NCBI GenBank assembly: GCA_030428905.1
Contig: JAUIED010000014.1
Span: forward strand, 1 to 48,890
Length of the DNA: 48,890 nucleotides
Direction: 5' to 3'
Source of the DNA: Gammaproteobacteria bacterium
Lineage (GTDB): Bacteria; Pseudomonadota; Gammaproteobacteria; Pseudomonadales; Azotimanducaceae
A program made the translations under genes and the position numbers. Shown piece after piece: positions 17,801-25,685 of the stretch. The stretch's first letter is position 1; each line of letters begins with the position of its first letter. Under the pieces are notes generated by a model. The model searched no databases and had not been told where the DNA came from. It worked only from the letters and a program-made list of their open reading frames with translations.

Positions 17801-17878
17801 CAGCGCTGCGGCACCCGCTGCGAGCAGCAACGTCAGCAGCCGCTGGGTGAGCGCAAAACGGATCAGCGCGCTGATCAT
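14807..17878 (-). CDS. HME-family RND heavy-metal efflux pump, inner-membrane subunit (CusA/CzcA type)
   Basis: 1023 aa, standard length. The N-terminus (LIRFALTQRLLTLLLAAGAA), the APGMTPEEIETRITAPIE block and TM4 motif GGLAIAIGMLVDAAVVVVEN identify the HME branch of RND pumps. It exchanges protons for metal ions and spans the inner membrane as a trimer. The TM4 pattern is not the CzcA DFGIIVDGAVV form, so zinc/cobalt/cadmium specificity is not implied; copper or silver would require checking the methionine ligands in the porter domain. ATG 17878 overlaps the adaptor stop (ATGA), and its own stop overlaps DUF3240 the same way. Homology starts at this ATG although the frame is open upstream. 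Confidence 0.93.
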   Translation of the reverse strand: MISALIRFALTQRLLTLLLAAGAAALGVLAFSSLPIDAFPDVSPSQVKIIIKAPGMTPEEIETRITAPIEVELLGIPRQSTLRSITKYALTDITVDFDEATDIYWARQQVAERLSAVWEDLPAGIEGGIAPMTTPLGEMFMFTVDGAGDLAARRALLDWTIRPALRTVPGVADVNALGGYVRSFEVAPDAQRLAALGISNEQLEAALARNNANDGAGRVNEGENTLLVRSLSRVQSLKDVRSIVVAQRSDMPVTVADVAEVRIGSIARYGAVTQNGQHETVQGLVLGLRGANAERVVAGVRAKLEEIRPALPAGVSINVFYDRGTLVERAVGTVSRALLEATVLVLVLLVLFLGEVRAALAVAMVLPLAALITFVVMDRVSMSANLMSLGGLAIAIGMLVDAAVVVVENIASSLARPEARRHARLHVIYRAVREVSVPMTSGIGIIIVVFLPLLTLEGLEGKLFSQVALTIVFALTGSLLLSLTVIPVLASFLLGEQAHAEPWLPARLQRTYQPLLRWSLANPRWPVGVGVLAMLAAAAVFPFIGRTFLPTMDEGDIIVQLEKLPSITLEESVHLDERVEAAILAAVPEVTRMVARVGSDEIGMDPMGLNETDVFMVLAPRDTWRVRSKAELQARIRDVLDGFPGIAYGFTQPIEMRTSEMLTGVRGDVAVKIFGADLGVLNDRAQAVADTLRGISGSEDVFITQNEGVQYLELAVDRRQLGRFGLDAQTLQRALRAQVEGLQVGIVQEGRQRTPLMLRAEADGAVAAERLADLPVAVGDGRYVLLRQLAEVRRVDGVVAVSRESGQRFAVVRTNVAGRDLVGFVDEARRTVANEVALPAGYYLEWGGEFENQQRAAARLTLVVPVALVLIFLLLFSTFRSIRQALLILSNIPFALIGGVFALALSGEYLSVPASVGFIALLGIAVLNGVVMVSCINQLREAGMDLREAVLEGAGRRLRPVMMTASIAAIGLVPLLFAQGPGSEIQRPLAIVVIGGLVTATALTLVVLPILYDRFGSAQEAAP

Positions 17879-18987
17879 TCCACGGCTCCGGCGCCTTCCG
17901 GCCACAGTGCGCGCAAGGCGGCGATGCCGGAAATGGCAATACGTGTTTGCGCGGTGATGTCGCCCGCCACTTGCGCGCTGCTGTCCGGCTGTCCATGCAG
18001 TTGCACAGGCAGCAGATCGAAGCCGCCTTGCACGGCGACGAACAGCCAGCTTGCCTTGCCCTGGCGGACGAGGGCAGCGGTGGGTACCTGCCAGATGGGC
18101 GCTGCATCCTCCCTGCTCAGCCGGGCTTCGACGAACTGTCCCGGCGCGACGCGATCGGCACCCGCAGTGATGCGGGCGCGCACCTCGACGGTTTGTGTGT
18201 CGCCGGCCACATGGCTGCCGACGTTGAGCACGACTGCGTGTACGTCTGTCGACTGCGCTTCGAGGCTCAGGCGGTCGCCTTCACGGACATGGTTCATCTC
18301 GCGCACCGGAAGCGCGATGCGCAGCCATTTCTCCTGCAGATCCGCCATCCGCACCAGTGGTTCCATGGCGTCGAGGTGTGCGCCAGTGCCGGCGGTGACC
18401 TGCAGCACGACACCGTCTCGAGGTGCCCGTAAGCTCAGCGTGGTCGCCATCTCGCCAGTGCGTTCGATTGCGTTGATCCCGGCGTCGTCCATGCCGGCGC
18501 TGCGCAGCAGACCACGCTGTGTGCGCAGGTCAGCGCGTGCCCGCTCTGCGGAAGCCTGCGCTTCCTGCAACCGTCGCATGGCGACTACACCGTCTTCGTG
18601 CAGTTGCCGCACGCGGTTCAGCTGCGCGTCGGCGAGTGCGTACGCGCTCTGCGCGCCGATCAGATCCCGCTGCAGCGCCAGAAAATCAGGGCTGCGGATT
18701 TGCGCCAGAAGCTGGCCGCGATGCAGGGATTCTCCACCCGCCACGTGCAGGGTGGCGATCGTTCCGGAGAACAGGGGACCGACGAGGGTTTCAGCGCCGG
18801 GAGGCAGCGTCACGCGCGCGTGCAGAGACGTCGCGGAGACTTGCTGCGCTGGCGTCGCCACACTGGTGCGGATATCCAGGTTGGCGGCCTGTTCTGCCTG
18901 CAGCGGGATCTGTGCGCCCTGGGTGGTGTGCACGGGTACGATGGCGAGGCTGATGACGATGATGAGCTCTTTGATAGGTGTTTTCAT
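17875..18987 (-). CDS. RND efflux periplasmic adaptor (CusB/CzcB type)
   Basis: 370 aa. A short N-terminal signal (KELIIVISLAIVPVH) is followed by a lipoyl half-motif (GPLFSGTIATLHVAGGESLH), a coiled-coil hairpin (about 108-165, QRDLIGAQSAYALADAQLNR) and the second lipoyl half (LRAPRDGVVLQVTAGTG), then beta-barrel and membrane-proximal domains. This is the membrane-fusion-protein layout that links the RND pump to the outer-membrane channel. There is no His-rich or CusF-like extension. ATGA overlaps join it to both neighbours. Confidence 0.92.
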   Translation of the reverse strand: MKTPIKELIIVISLAIVPVHTTQGAQIPLQAEQAANLDIRTSVATPAQQVSATSLHARVTLPPGAETLVGPLFSGTIATLHVAGGESLHRGQLLAQIRSPDFLALQRDLIGAQSAYALADAQLNRVRQLHEDGVVAMRRLQEAQASAERARADLRTQRGLLRSAGMDDAGINAIERTGEMATTLSLRAPRDGVVLQVTAGTGAHLDAMEPLVRMADLQEKWLRIALPVREMNHVREGDRLSLEAQSTDVHAVVLNVGSHVAGDTQTVEVRARITAGADRVAPGQFVEARLSREDAAPIWQVPTAALVRQGKASWLFVAVQGGFDLLPVQLHGQPDSSAQVAGDITAQTRIAISGIAALRALWPEGAGAVE

Positions 18988-20255
18988 GGCGTCTCGCCTA
19001 CGGTCTGGTTGTAGTTGGCGATCGTGTGCTTGCGGCGCACGTCGAGCAGGGCGCAGAGCTCGGCGGCGTCGAGCCAGGCGGTTTGCAGGCGCAGCACCTC
19101 GGCCAGGGGCATTTCGCCTGCGTCGAACGCACGGCGGCCCATCTCGAGAACCCGCGCCGCCGCCTCGAGCTCGGCATTTGCGGCGCGCAATGCGTCTTCG
19201 GCTACCTGCAGCTCGTGCTCCGCTTCATGCAACGACAGTGACAGATCTCGGCGCGCACGGCTCAGTGCGCTCTCAGCTTCTGCCACCGCCTCGGCGACCT
19301 CCGCGGTTTTCCATCGTCCGAGTCGGGCGCTGGACAACGGGATGGTCACCGTGACGCCGAACGATTCGTCGTAGCGGTTGGTGTCAGCGCCGCGTTCCCG
19401 CCGGGGACCGATCAACACAGAGGGGTTGCCGCGCGCGTTCTGGCGTGCGGCGGCCAGTTCAGACCGGGCGCTGCGTACACGGCTCAACGCCCAGGAGATC
19501 ATCGGATGCTCCTCATCGAGGGACGTGCGGGTGCTCACGCGCTCGGCGCGAAACGCAGGCCGCTGCTGAAGGCCGCTGAGCGCCTGGTAGCGCCTGCCGG
19601 CGTCGGCCAGCGCCGCCCGCGCTTCGATGATGCGCCGCTCGCCGGCAAGCCGATCTGCTTCGGTGAGCAGCAGATCCTTTTTCGCTGCGTCACCTGCGGC
19701 GACGCGGCTGCGCATCGCCGCCACCGCCTGATCGCGCACCGTTGCTGCTTCGAGGCGGTTGTCCAGTGCCGCTTCTGCTGCTGCCAGTTGCCAGAGTAGT
19801 TCGCGCGCCGTACCCGCCGCTTCCCAGTGCAGCCGTCGGGCTGCGGCTTGCGCCTCGCCGGACAGAGCCTCGCCCACCGCGCGGCTGCGCTGTCGCTGCC
19901 TCGGCGTCCATAGCGGAAGCAGAATGCCGCCCTCGTACTCCTTCAGGCCCGCGTCGTCGTTCCAGCGGTCGGTCTGGTAGCGCATGGAGAGCGTTGGCGT
20001 GTCGGCCAGCAGCCCGTTGAGGCCGCGGCTGCGCGCCAGCCAAGTCTCGGCGGTCGCTTGTTTTGCGTGCAGGCGGGCGGAATCAGGATGCTGGCTGATA
20101 ACGCCCTGCAGCACATCGGTCAGTTCGAGCTGCGGGTTGGCTGCGATAGCGCCTTCATCGCGGTGTACGGGTGACGAAGCTTGCGGGCTGGCGCAGAAGA
20201 GCCATACCAGTAGCAAGTTGATCGCGCCGATGCTGCAACCGCGAGGGCGGGGCAT
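18984..20255 (-). CDS. TolC-family outer-membrane efflux protein (CusC/CzcC type)
   Basis: 423 aa. A signal peptide (GAINLLLVWLFCASPQASS) is followed by two related halves rich in long amphipathic helices (AARRLHWEAAGTARELLWQL; LSLSLHEAEHELQVAEDALR), as expected for the trimeric channel. It would complete the efflux complex across the outer membrane. The first gene of the operon; ATG 20255 has only a weak ribosome binding site. The 81 bp upstream, before the LuxR gene end, must hold the promoter unless transcription reads through from the LuxR gene. Confidence 0.9.
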   Translation of the reverse strand: MPRPRGCSIGAINLLLVWLFCASPQASSPVHRDEGAIAANPQLELTDVLQGVISQHPDSARLHAKQATAETWLARSRGLNGLLADTPTLSMRYQTDRWNDDAGLKEYEGGILLPLWTPRQRQRSRAVGEALSGEAQAAARRLHWEAAGTARELLWQLAAAEAALDNRLEAATVRDQAVAAMRSRVAAGDAAKKDLLLTEADRLAGERRIIEARAALADAGRRYQALSGLQQRPAFRAERVSTRTSLDEEHPMISWALSRVRSARSELAAARQNARGNPSVLIGPRRERGADTNRYDESFGVTVTIPLSSARLGRWKTAEVAEAVAEAESALSRARRDLSLSLHEAEHELQVAEDALRAANAELEAAARVLEMGRRAFDAGEMPLAEVLRLQTAWLDAAELCALLDVRRKHTIANYNQTVGETP

Positions 20256-20336
20256 TGCTTGGTCCAGGTCGATTGAGTGGTGCGCTCATTGCACCGCTGG
20301 ACGCGTATGGCGTCGATCCGTCAAATGACGCAGGGC

Positions 20337-20912
20337 CTACTCTGGCGCCGTTTCTGTGGGAGTTTCCGCGGGTAGCAGGAGGTCTTCGAGAAAGTAGGCC
20401 GAGAGCTCCGCACGACCGCTGAGGCCGGACTTCCGGTAGACGGCGATGGCATGCTGACGCGCCGTGCGCTCGCTTTTCCCCTGCAGGGCGGCAATCTGTT
20501 TCAACTCAAGCCCCTTCAAAAGCATGAGTGCAGTTTCGCTTTCCGTCGGCGATAACGCCCAGGCCTTGAACTGATGGTCGATCTCAACACCAAGGCCACG
20601 AAGGATTGACTCGGCCCGTTGCCGCCACTGGTCCCTTTCGGCGGAGCGCGCTGCTACCTGGCGGCGGGTTTGGGCGAGTGCATCATTCGATGTGCGCAGG
20701 CGCCGCCAGAAAAACAGCACAGCACTCAGACCGATGACGGCGAGCGTCACCTCGAAAAGCACGTGCAGCGACAGCAGCGTTTCAGGCTGGTCGAAAACGA
20801 GATCGACTACCGTACCGATGGAGAGCGCCAGAAGCACCAGAATCAGTACGCGCTGGTGGCGGTCCTGTTGTTTAGTTGTAGCGGCGCTGGCTGGCTCACG
20901 CATGCTGTTCAT
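20337..20912 (-). CDS. Membrane-anchored LuxR-type HTH regulator without sensor domain
   Basis: 191 aa from ATG 20912 (GTG 20915 is possible). Two hydrophobic segments (about 20-40 and 47-68: LILVLLALSIGTVVDLVF; VLFEVTLAVIGLSAVLFFW) are followed by a short coiled coil (about 72-105) and a C-terminal LuxR HTH: SPTESETALMLLKGLELKQI, then SERTARQHAIAVYRKSGLSG. There is no receiver or autoinducer-binding domain. Signals might be sensed within the membrane, or the protein might need release. It lies 17 nt after the amidohydrolase gene and 81 bp before the efflux operon, so it may control either (inference). Confidence 0.85.
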   Translation of the reverse strand: MNSMREPASAATTKQQDRHQRVLILVLLALSIGTVVDLVFDQPETLLSLHVLFEVTLAVIGLSAVLFFWRRLRTSNDALAQTRRQVAARSAERDQWRQRAESILRGLGVEIDHQFKAWALSPTESETALMLLKGLELKQIAALQGKSERTARQHAIAVYRKSGLSGRAELSAYFLEDLLLPAETPTETAPE

Positions 20913-20929
20913 CACCGGAAAGTGAGCCG

Positions 20930-22282
20930 CTAGTCTGCCCTGTCGGCAACCGTGCTCTCAAGTTGGAGCTCCTGGCCCCCCGCCAAGTCGCCTCTTACCC
21001 AAACTGCCTTGGTGCGGACGACCCTGAACGCGTTGCGCACCCTGGACCAGGGCGCTGACAGCAGGCAGAGGTCCGCTGGCTGTCCGACAGCGAGCCTGCG
21101 CGGATGTGCCGGCGCATCCGCGGCACCAAGAAACAGGTTGATGGCGCGTTCGGGGGGCAGCGCTTCCTCCGCGCCGAGCTTGTCGCCTGTTGCGGTGCGC
21201 CGGTCCACCGCCGCCTGCATCGCTGCCCACGGATCTGCCTCGCCGAACGGCGCATCGGTGCCGGCAGCAAGCGGTATGCCGTGCTGGAGGAACGATTGCC
21301 CGCGGTACAGCCAGCCATGTTCTCCGCGCGGGATATCCTCGCGGTAAGCATCTCCGCGTTCACGCACGAAGTTGGGTTGTGTAACGACGGTGACGCCGCG
21401 CTCGGCGATCGCCGGCAGCAGCGCGGGTGGTACTACCGACGCGTGTTCGATGCGGTCGCGCGGGTGGGAACCCACGCGTTCGAGCGCTGACAACGTGAAC
21501 ACCAGGCTCAACTCCGTGACCGCGTGTACGGCGATCGGCACGCTGCGCGCGTGCGCGGCGGCGATGTCGTCGCAGAAAGCGTCGAACGTGGGCAGATGGT
21601 CGTCGTGCAGGTGGAATTTACGAAGTTCGATGCCATCGGCAAGGCGGCCGGCCAGGGTCACCCGCTGCAGGACGTCGCCCGTTGCCTGCAGTTGGCGGAA
21701 CCGCAAGCAGGTATCGGCATCGTTGCGCGGTGTCAAGTCCGTAAAGGAGGTGATGCCGAACGCCGCCAGCGCACGGCTGGCGTCAGCGAGTTCCACGCAC
21801 GCCAGCGACGTGTTGCGCAGCAGCTCGTCCTGATCGTAAAGCCTGCCGTCGGCGGGCGCGTGCAGGCCGAGCGCCAGCATGGCGCGACTGTTGAGAATCC
21901 ACAGTCGACCGCTACGGTGCTGCAGGCGTACGGGCCTGGCCGGACCGTAGCGGTCGAGCCAGGCGCGGTCGATGTCGCCTGCCACGTGCTCATGGTAGCC
22001 CACGCCACGCAGCCAGCCGGTGCCGACGGCTTTGTTGAGCGCCTCGATGAGTGCGGTTTCGTCCCGCACGGCCGGCGGGCCGCAGCGTGTGGAAGCGCGT
22101 GCTGCGGCGTAGGCGAAGAAGTGCAGGTGGTGGTCGTGCAATCCCGGCAACAGGAGGCCGCCGGCGGCGTCAAACACGCATTCCCTGCGCCGGGGCCGCA
22201 GGCGGCCGATGGCGCTGATCAAGCCGCCTTCGATGCGTAGATCCTGACCGTCGCGGCCGTCGATCTCCGCGCCCGTGATCAG
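20930..22282 (-). CDS. Amidohydrolase family 3-like protein
   Basis: About 450 aa if read from CTG 22282. Metal motif HDHHLH in PGLHDHHLHFF, then IAVHAVTE, RIEHASVV and AAGTDAPFGE follow the amidohydrolase order of ligands. The first standard start, TTG 22222, would delete the LITGAEIDGRDGQDLRIEGG segment, a normal N-terminal beta-sandwich strand pair in this superfamily; no ATG, GTG or TTG occurs between it and an in-frame stop at 22322-22324. CTG 22282 lies 4 nt after the upstream TGA, so termination-reinitiation could serve. No signal peptide is seen, so it is cytoplasmic. Substrate unknown. Confidence 0.82.
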   Translation of the reverse strand: MITGAEIDGRDGQDLRIEGGLISAIGRLRPRRRECVFDAAGGLLLPGLHDHHLHFFAYAAARASTRCGPPAVRDETALIEALNKAVGTGWLRGVGYHEHVAGDIDRAWLDRYGPARPVRLQHRSGRLWILNSRAMLALGLHAPADGRLYDQDELLRNTSLACVELADASRALAAFGITSFTDLTPRNDADTCLRFRQLQATGDVLQRVTLAGRLADGIELRKFHLHDDHLPTFDAFCDDIAAAHARSVPIAVHAVTELSLVFTLSALERVGSHPRDRIEHASVVPPALLPAIAERGVTVVTQPNFVRERGDAYREDIPRGEHGWLYRGQSFLQHGIPLAAGTDAPFGEADPWAAMQAAVDRRTATGDKLGAEEALPPERAINLFLGAADAPAHPRRLAVGQPADLCLLSAPWSRVRNAFRVVRTKAVWVRGDLAGGQELQLESTVADRAD

Positions 22283-22286
22283 CCAG

Positions 22287-22589
22287 TCAGTCAGACGACG
22301 GCAGCTTCTTGGTGTCTTTGGTCATCAGCAGCTCACCACCGCTGCCCACGGAGCCGTCGCCGGCTTTCACGCACAGCACTTCCAGCGTTTCGTCGGCGTT
22401 GACATAGCGCTTACCGATCACGCAGCCGTGCATGTGTTCGTCATTCGCGGTGCCGGACTTGTCGCCGCCGGCCTCTACCATCGGCGCGCCGCCGCAGGTC
22501 AGGTCGGCGCCCGCAGGCGCTTTGATTACCATCACTTCGGCATCGCACACGGCACTTGCCAGACGTAGCCCCGGGCGTAGATCCGCCAT
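22287..22589 (-). CDS. Small conserved protein of unknown function
   Basis: 100 aa from ATG 22589, preceded by AGGAGGAAGGA; an in-frame ATG 15 nt earlier overlaps this site and is rejected. The body reads LRPGLRLASAVCDAEVMVIK, TCGGAPMVEAGG, GKRYVNADETLEVLCVKAG and ends KKLPSSD. It has three cysteines besides a fourth in HGCVIG and no membrane segment. I recall similar short proteins with this start and end in other bacteria near acyl-CoA or degradation genes, but know no function. It sits just upstream of the amidohydrolase gene and may be coupled to it. Confidence 0.7.
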   Translation of the reverse strand: MADLRPGLRLASAVCDAEVMVIKAPAGADLTCGGAPMVEAGGDKSGTANDEHMHGCVIGKRYVNADETLEVLCVKAGDGSVGSGGELLMTKDTKKLPSSD

Positions 22590-22635
22590 TCCTTCCTCCT
22601 GCAACGGTTTGAATCCTCATCATCTGCACTAGGCC

Positions 22636-22653
22636 GGCTGGTTGCAACCGGCC
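22636..22653. terminator. Hairpin between GFA-like and small-protein genes
   Basis: GGCTGGTTG and CAACCGGCC form a nine-pair inverted repeat with one G-T pair, flanked by TAGGC and GCCTA which extend it. It lies just past the stop of the GFA-like gene on the minus strand. There is no T-run, so it may be a Rho-assisted end or simple transcript-stabilising structure. Confidence 0.35.
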
Positions 22654-22663
22654 AGCCTACTGG

Positions 22664-23071
22664 TCAGCTTCCCCGTGCGATCTGCGCAACGCCTTCAGGC
22701 AGATCCACCCAGCTCTGCTTGCTGTCGCACCACACGTGAAAACCTGGCGCAAAACCCTCGGTGCTGTCCAGCGTGCCGGTCTTCAGGAACAGCACATCCG
22801 GCTGCGAGGGAATGGCCGAGTAGATCGGCGAGCCGCAGTTGCCGCAGAAGTGGCGTTCGACGGTGTTGCCGCTTTCGGTAGCGCTGTCTTCGTACAGCTT
22901 CGGTTGGCCCGAGAGCTGAAACGCGGCTTTCGGCACGCCGTAGAGCGTCGAGAAGGCGGAGCCCGCCTGGCGCTGGCAGTTCTTGCAGTGGCAGATGCCG
23001 GCCATCAGCGGTTCACCTGAGAATTCGTAGCGGATATCGCCGCAGAGGCAGCCTCCGGTGTGTTGTCCCAT
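22664..23071 (-). CDS. GFA/CENP-V family zinc protein
   Basis: 135 aa. The zinc ligands of the glutathione-dependent formaldehyde-activating fold are present: C8 and C10 (GGCLCG), C27, C29 and C32 (CHCKNC), C76 and C79 (CGNCGSP). Members adduct or process formaldehyde-glutathione in one studied case, but most are uncharacterised. GGAAGGAACC precedes ATG 23071. It is divergent from the amidohydrolase gene at 23207. Confidence 0.9.
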   Translation of the reverse strand: MGQHTGGCLCGDIRYEFSGEPLMAGICHCKNCQRQAGSAFSTLYGVPKAAFQLSGQPKLYEDSATESGNTVERHFCGNCGSPIYSAIPSQPDVLFLKTGTLDSTEGFAPGFHVWCDSKQSWVDLPEGVAQIARGS

Positions 23072-23206
23072 GGTTCCTTCCCTCGAGTTGCTTGGAGCCT
23101 CGAATATACCTGTTAGTAACCCGCCATGGGGAGCGGGCGGGTGCCGGCATTGAACGCTGCACGTGCCTGGCCGATGATGCTTCTGATTGCATTGTAGGAG
23201 CGGGCC

Positions 23207-24652
23207 GTGATCCGTTGCTTTTTCTTCTGCCTGTTAGTGCTGCCGTTGGCGGCGCAAAGTTATGAAGTAGTGCTGCAGGGCGGCCGGGTGATGGACCCTG
23301 AGACCGGCCTTGATGCGGTACGCAACGTCGCCATCGAAGACGGCCGCATCGCCGCTATCAGCGAGGCGGCGCTTGAGGGTGATGTCGTTGTGGATGCCTC
23401 GGGAATGGTCGTCGCCCCCGGCTTCATCGATCTGCACGCCCACGGCCTGGACCCGCGCAGCAACGCCTTCCAGGCGGCAGATGGTGTGACAACGGCATTG
23501 GAGTTGGAGCAGGGGGTGCTGCCGGTGGCGGCCTGGCTCGAAGGGCAGCGGGGCAAGCTGGTCACTCATTACGGTGCGGCTTCCGGACACCTTGCGGCGC
23601 GCATACAGCAGACCACCGGCATCGAGGTGGGCAATCCCGTGTATGCGCAGGCGTCGCTACAGGCAGACGCGGGTGACAGCTATGCCAACGCGCACCTCGA
23701 AGGCGAACCCCTGGAGACGATGCTCGGGCGGCTGGAGCAGGGCTTATTGGAGGGCGGCCTCGGCATCGGCTCCGGCATTACCTACATGCCAGGCGCAGAC
23801 CATGCGGAGATTCTCGCCCTGTTCAAACTTGCGGCACGCTACGAAGTGCCGATGTTCACCCACATCCGCCAGGCCCGGTACATGGGTGGTGATCTGCTCG
23901 CGCCGCTGCAGGAGGTGCTGGCCGATGCCGCGGCTACCGGCGCATCGCTGCACGTGGTGCACATCAACTCGAGTCTGGATGAGTCGGTGCGCACCGCCAT
24001 GGAGATGATCCGCGGCATGCGCGCGCAGGGGCTCGATATCACTACCGAAAGCTATCCCTACACCGCCGGTTCTACGCGTCTGGAGAGCGCGTTGTTTGAA
24101 AACTACGAAGGTGACTACGGCGACCTGCAGTGGACGGAAACCGGTGAGCGACTCACGAAGGAGACATTTGATGAGTACCGCGCCCGTGGCGGCTGGGTAA
24201 TCATCCATGGACGCAACGAAGACACCAACCGCTGGATCGTCGCGCAGCCTGACATTATGGTGGCGAGCGACGGTGTGCCTTACGTTGGCGACTTCTCCCA
24301 CCCGCGCAGCGCCGGTACGTACGCGCGCGTGTTAGGGAAATACGTTCGTGAGGAAGGCGCGCTGACCCTGATGACTGCGCTCAAGAAGATGAGCCTGGAT
24401 CCGGCGCGCCGCCTGGAGACGTTTGCACCAGCCATGCGCCGGAAGGGGCGCCTGCAGGTAGGCATGGACGCCGACATCGTCGTGTTCGATGCCAACACGG
24501 TGATCGACCAGGCGACCTACACGCTGCCGGCGCGCCGCTCGGCGGGTATCCGCGAGGTGCTGGTATCCGGCACGTTCGTAGTGCGCAACGGTGAGCCGGT
24601 GGATGATGTGTTTCCTGGCCAGCCTGTTCGATCGGAACTGTCGCGGCGATAG
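23207..24652 (+). CDS. Secreted D-aminoacylase/N-acyl-D-amino-acid deacylase-like amidohydrolase
   Basis: 481 aa, starting at GTG 23207 with GTAGGAGCGG upstream. MIRCFFFCLLVLPLAAQS is a signal peptide. The barrel ligands are H77 and H79 (DLHAHG), H219 (FTHIRQ), H252 (VVHINS) and D355 (MVASDGVP). The E in LELEQGV sits where a metal-bridging residue occurs in related enzymes. The GIGSGITYMPGAD segment is typical of D-aminoacylases. It would act on N-acyl amino acids or similar amides in the periplasm. It is convergent with the VOC gene, with a 1-nt gap. Confidence 0.87.
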   Translation: MIRCFFFCLLVLPLAAQSYEVVLQGGRVMDPETGLDAVRNVAIEDGRIAAISEAALEGDVVVDASGMVVAPGFIDLHAHGLDPRSNAFQAADGVTTALELEQGVLPVAAWLEGQRGKLVTHYGAASGHLAARIQQTTGIEVGNPVYAQASLQADAGDSYANAHLEGEPLETMLGRLEQGLLEGGLGIGSGITYMPGADHAEILALFKLAARYEVPMFTHIRQARYMGGDLLAPLQEVLADAAATGASLHVVHINSSLDESVRTAMEMIRGMRAQGLDITTESYPYTAGSTRLESALFENYEGDYGDLQWTETGERLTKETFDEYRARGGWVIIHGRNEDTNRWIVAQPDIMVASDGVPYVGDFSHPRSAGTYARVLGKYVREEGALTLMTALKKMSLDPARRLETFAPAMRRKGRLQVGMDADIVVFDANTVIDQATYTLPARRSAGIREVLVSGTFVVRNGEPVDDVFPGQPVRSELSRR

Positions 24653-24653
24653 C

Positions 24654-25205
24654 CTATCCGCGCTGCCTTCCGGAACCCTCACGAATCAAGTCGGTGACCC
24701 CGTCCCACGCCTCGTGCTCTTCGCGCCACATCTCGAACATGTTGCGAATCACCGGCGCGTCGCCATGCAGCTCCACGTAACAGCCGAGGTCACGGCGGCA
24801 GTCCATGTAGGCAACGTAGTCACCGCCCCATAGCGTGCAGGCGGTTTCGTATCCTGCTTCCTCGAAGCGTTGTGCCTCGCCGGTCACGTCAGACACCAGC
24901 AGGCCAATGTGGTGGAAGCCGTACTCGCCGGGCTTGTACATGTCGCGGTAGATGGACGGCGTGTCGTCGTGCTGGGCGATGAACTGGATGTGCGCGGGGC
25001 CTGCCTGGCCGAATGCGTAGCTGACATCCGCCTCCACGTGCTCGCCTTTGTAGAGAAAATTCTCAGCGATGTGGTGGCGCACCACGTGGAAGGGGCCGGC
25101 CCCCACGAGCCGGTTCCAGGTGCGGCAGGCCTCGTCGATATCTTCCACGAAGTAGGCGTACTGCCAGATGGGATGGCGGATAAGCGGATGCGGTTGCGCG
25201 ATCAT
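24654..25205 (-). CDS. VOC (glyoxalase-fold) superfamily protein
   Basis: 183 aa with two beta-alpha-beta-beta-beta units: HPIWQYAYFVEDIDEACRTW and, later, GFHHIGLLVSDVTGEAQRFE. Candidate metal residues are H11, the His in AHIQFIAQH, the FHHIG His, and E in CYVELHG. The glyoxalase_4 type includes methylmalonyl-CoA epimerase-like and ring-cleavage-like proteins. There is no signal peptide. Divergent from the Nif11-like gene over 108 bp. Confidence 0.82.
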   Translation of the reverse strand: MIAQPHPLIRHPIWQYAYFVEDIDEACRTWNRLVGAGPFHVVRHHIAENFLYKGEHVEADVSYAFGQAGPAHIQFIAQHDDTPSIYRDMYKPGEYGFHHIGLLVSDVTGEAQRFEEAGYETACTLWGGDYVAYMDCRRDLGCYVELHGDAPVIRNMFEMWREEHEAWDGVTDLIREGSGRQRG

Positions 25206-25313
25206 GGAAACTCCCCCTCATTGAAGTCGACGTGCAAGCATACTGTGATCCGGCTGCGCGCGGCAGGCCGCATCGCATACAATCCCGAGCGACGGCTGAA
25301 GGGAGGAAACAAC

Positions 25314-25499
25314 ATGTCCATTGAGAACGGCGAGCGTTTTCTGCGCAAGCTTCGTGCAGATGCTGATCTGCGCGAGCAGGTGAAGAGAGAAGGGCCTGTC
25401 GCGTTCGAGAACGTTTCCGCTGCGGCGGATGCCAGCGCCACCGCCTGGGAAGTGGTGGTAGCGGCCATTCGCGAAATTGAACGGGCTCAGAACGGCTGA
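25314..25499 (+). CDS. Nif11-like small peptide
   Basis: 61 aa from ATG 25314, with GGAGG 7 nt upstream. The frame is open earlier, but the ribosome binding site and codon pattern favour this start. The sequence begins MSIENGERFLRKLRADADLR, which fits the Nif11 pattern (S-x-E-N-x-x-x-F-L-x-x-L-x-x-D-x-x-L-R). Nif11 domains occur as leaders of RiPP precursors and as free-standing proteins in nitrogen-fixing bacteria. Here there is no Cys, no GG cleavage site and no core extension, and no maturation enzyme is nearby, so it is probably a free-standing member. It lies upstream of the TonB receptor gene. Confidence 0.65.
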   Translation: MSIENGERFLRKLRADADLREQVKREGPVAFENVSAAADASATAWEVVVAAIREIERAQNG

Positions 25500-25685
25500 C
25501 ACCGGGCCGGCTGCGCGCGGCGACCATGCCGCACGCTTCCCTTGCGACTGCGAATCGTCTATATAAAGGGCTGGTTCGGTGAGCGCGAAGCAGGGGGAGC
25601 TGCGCGTGTTGTGCCGTCACGCCCGGGCCACACCCTGATTCCCTGCCGCCGAACGCTTCCATCAGAGGACGATTCGGGAGGGGAA

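Noticed and set aside
25542-25685. 48-codon upstream extension of the TonB receptor frame
   Set aside because: The real start at 25686 has a ribosome binding site and a normal signal peptide; the extension has neither.
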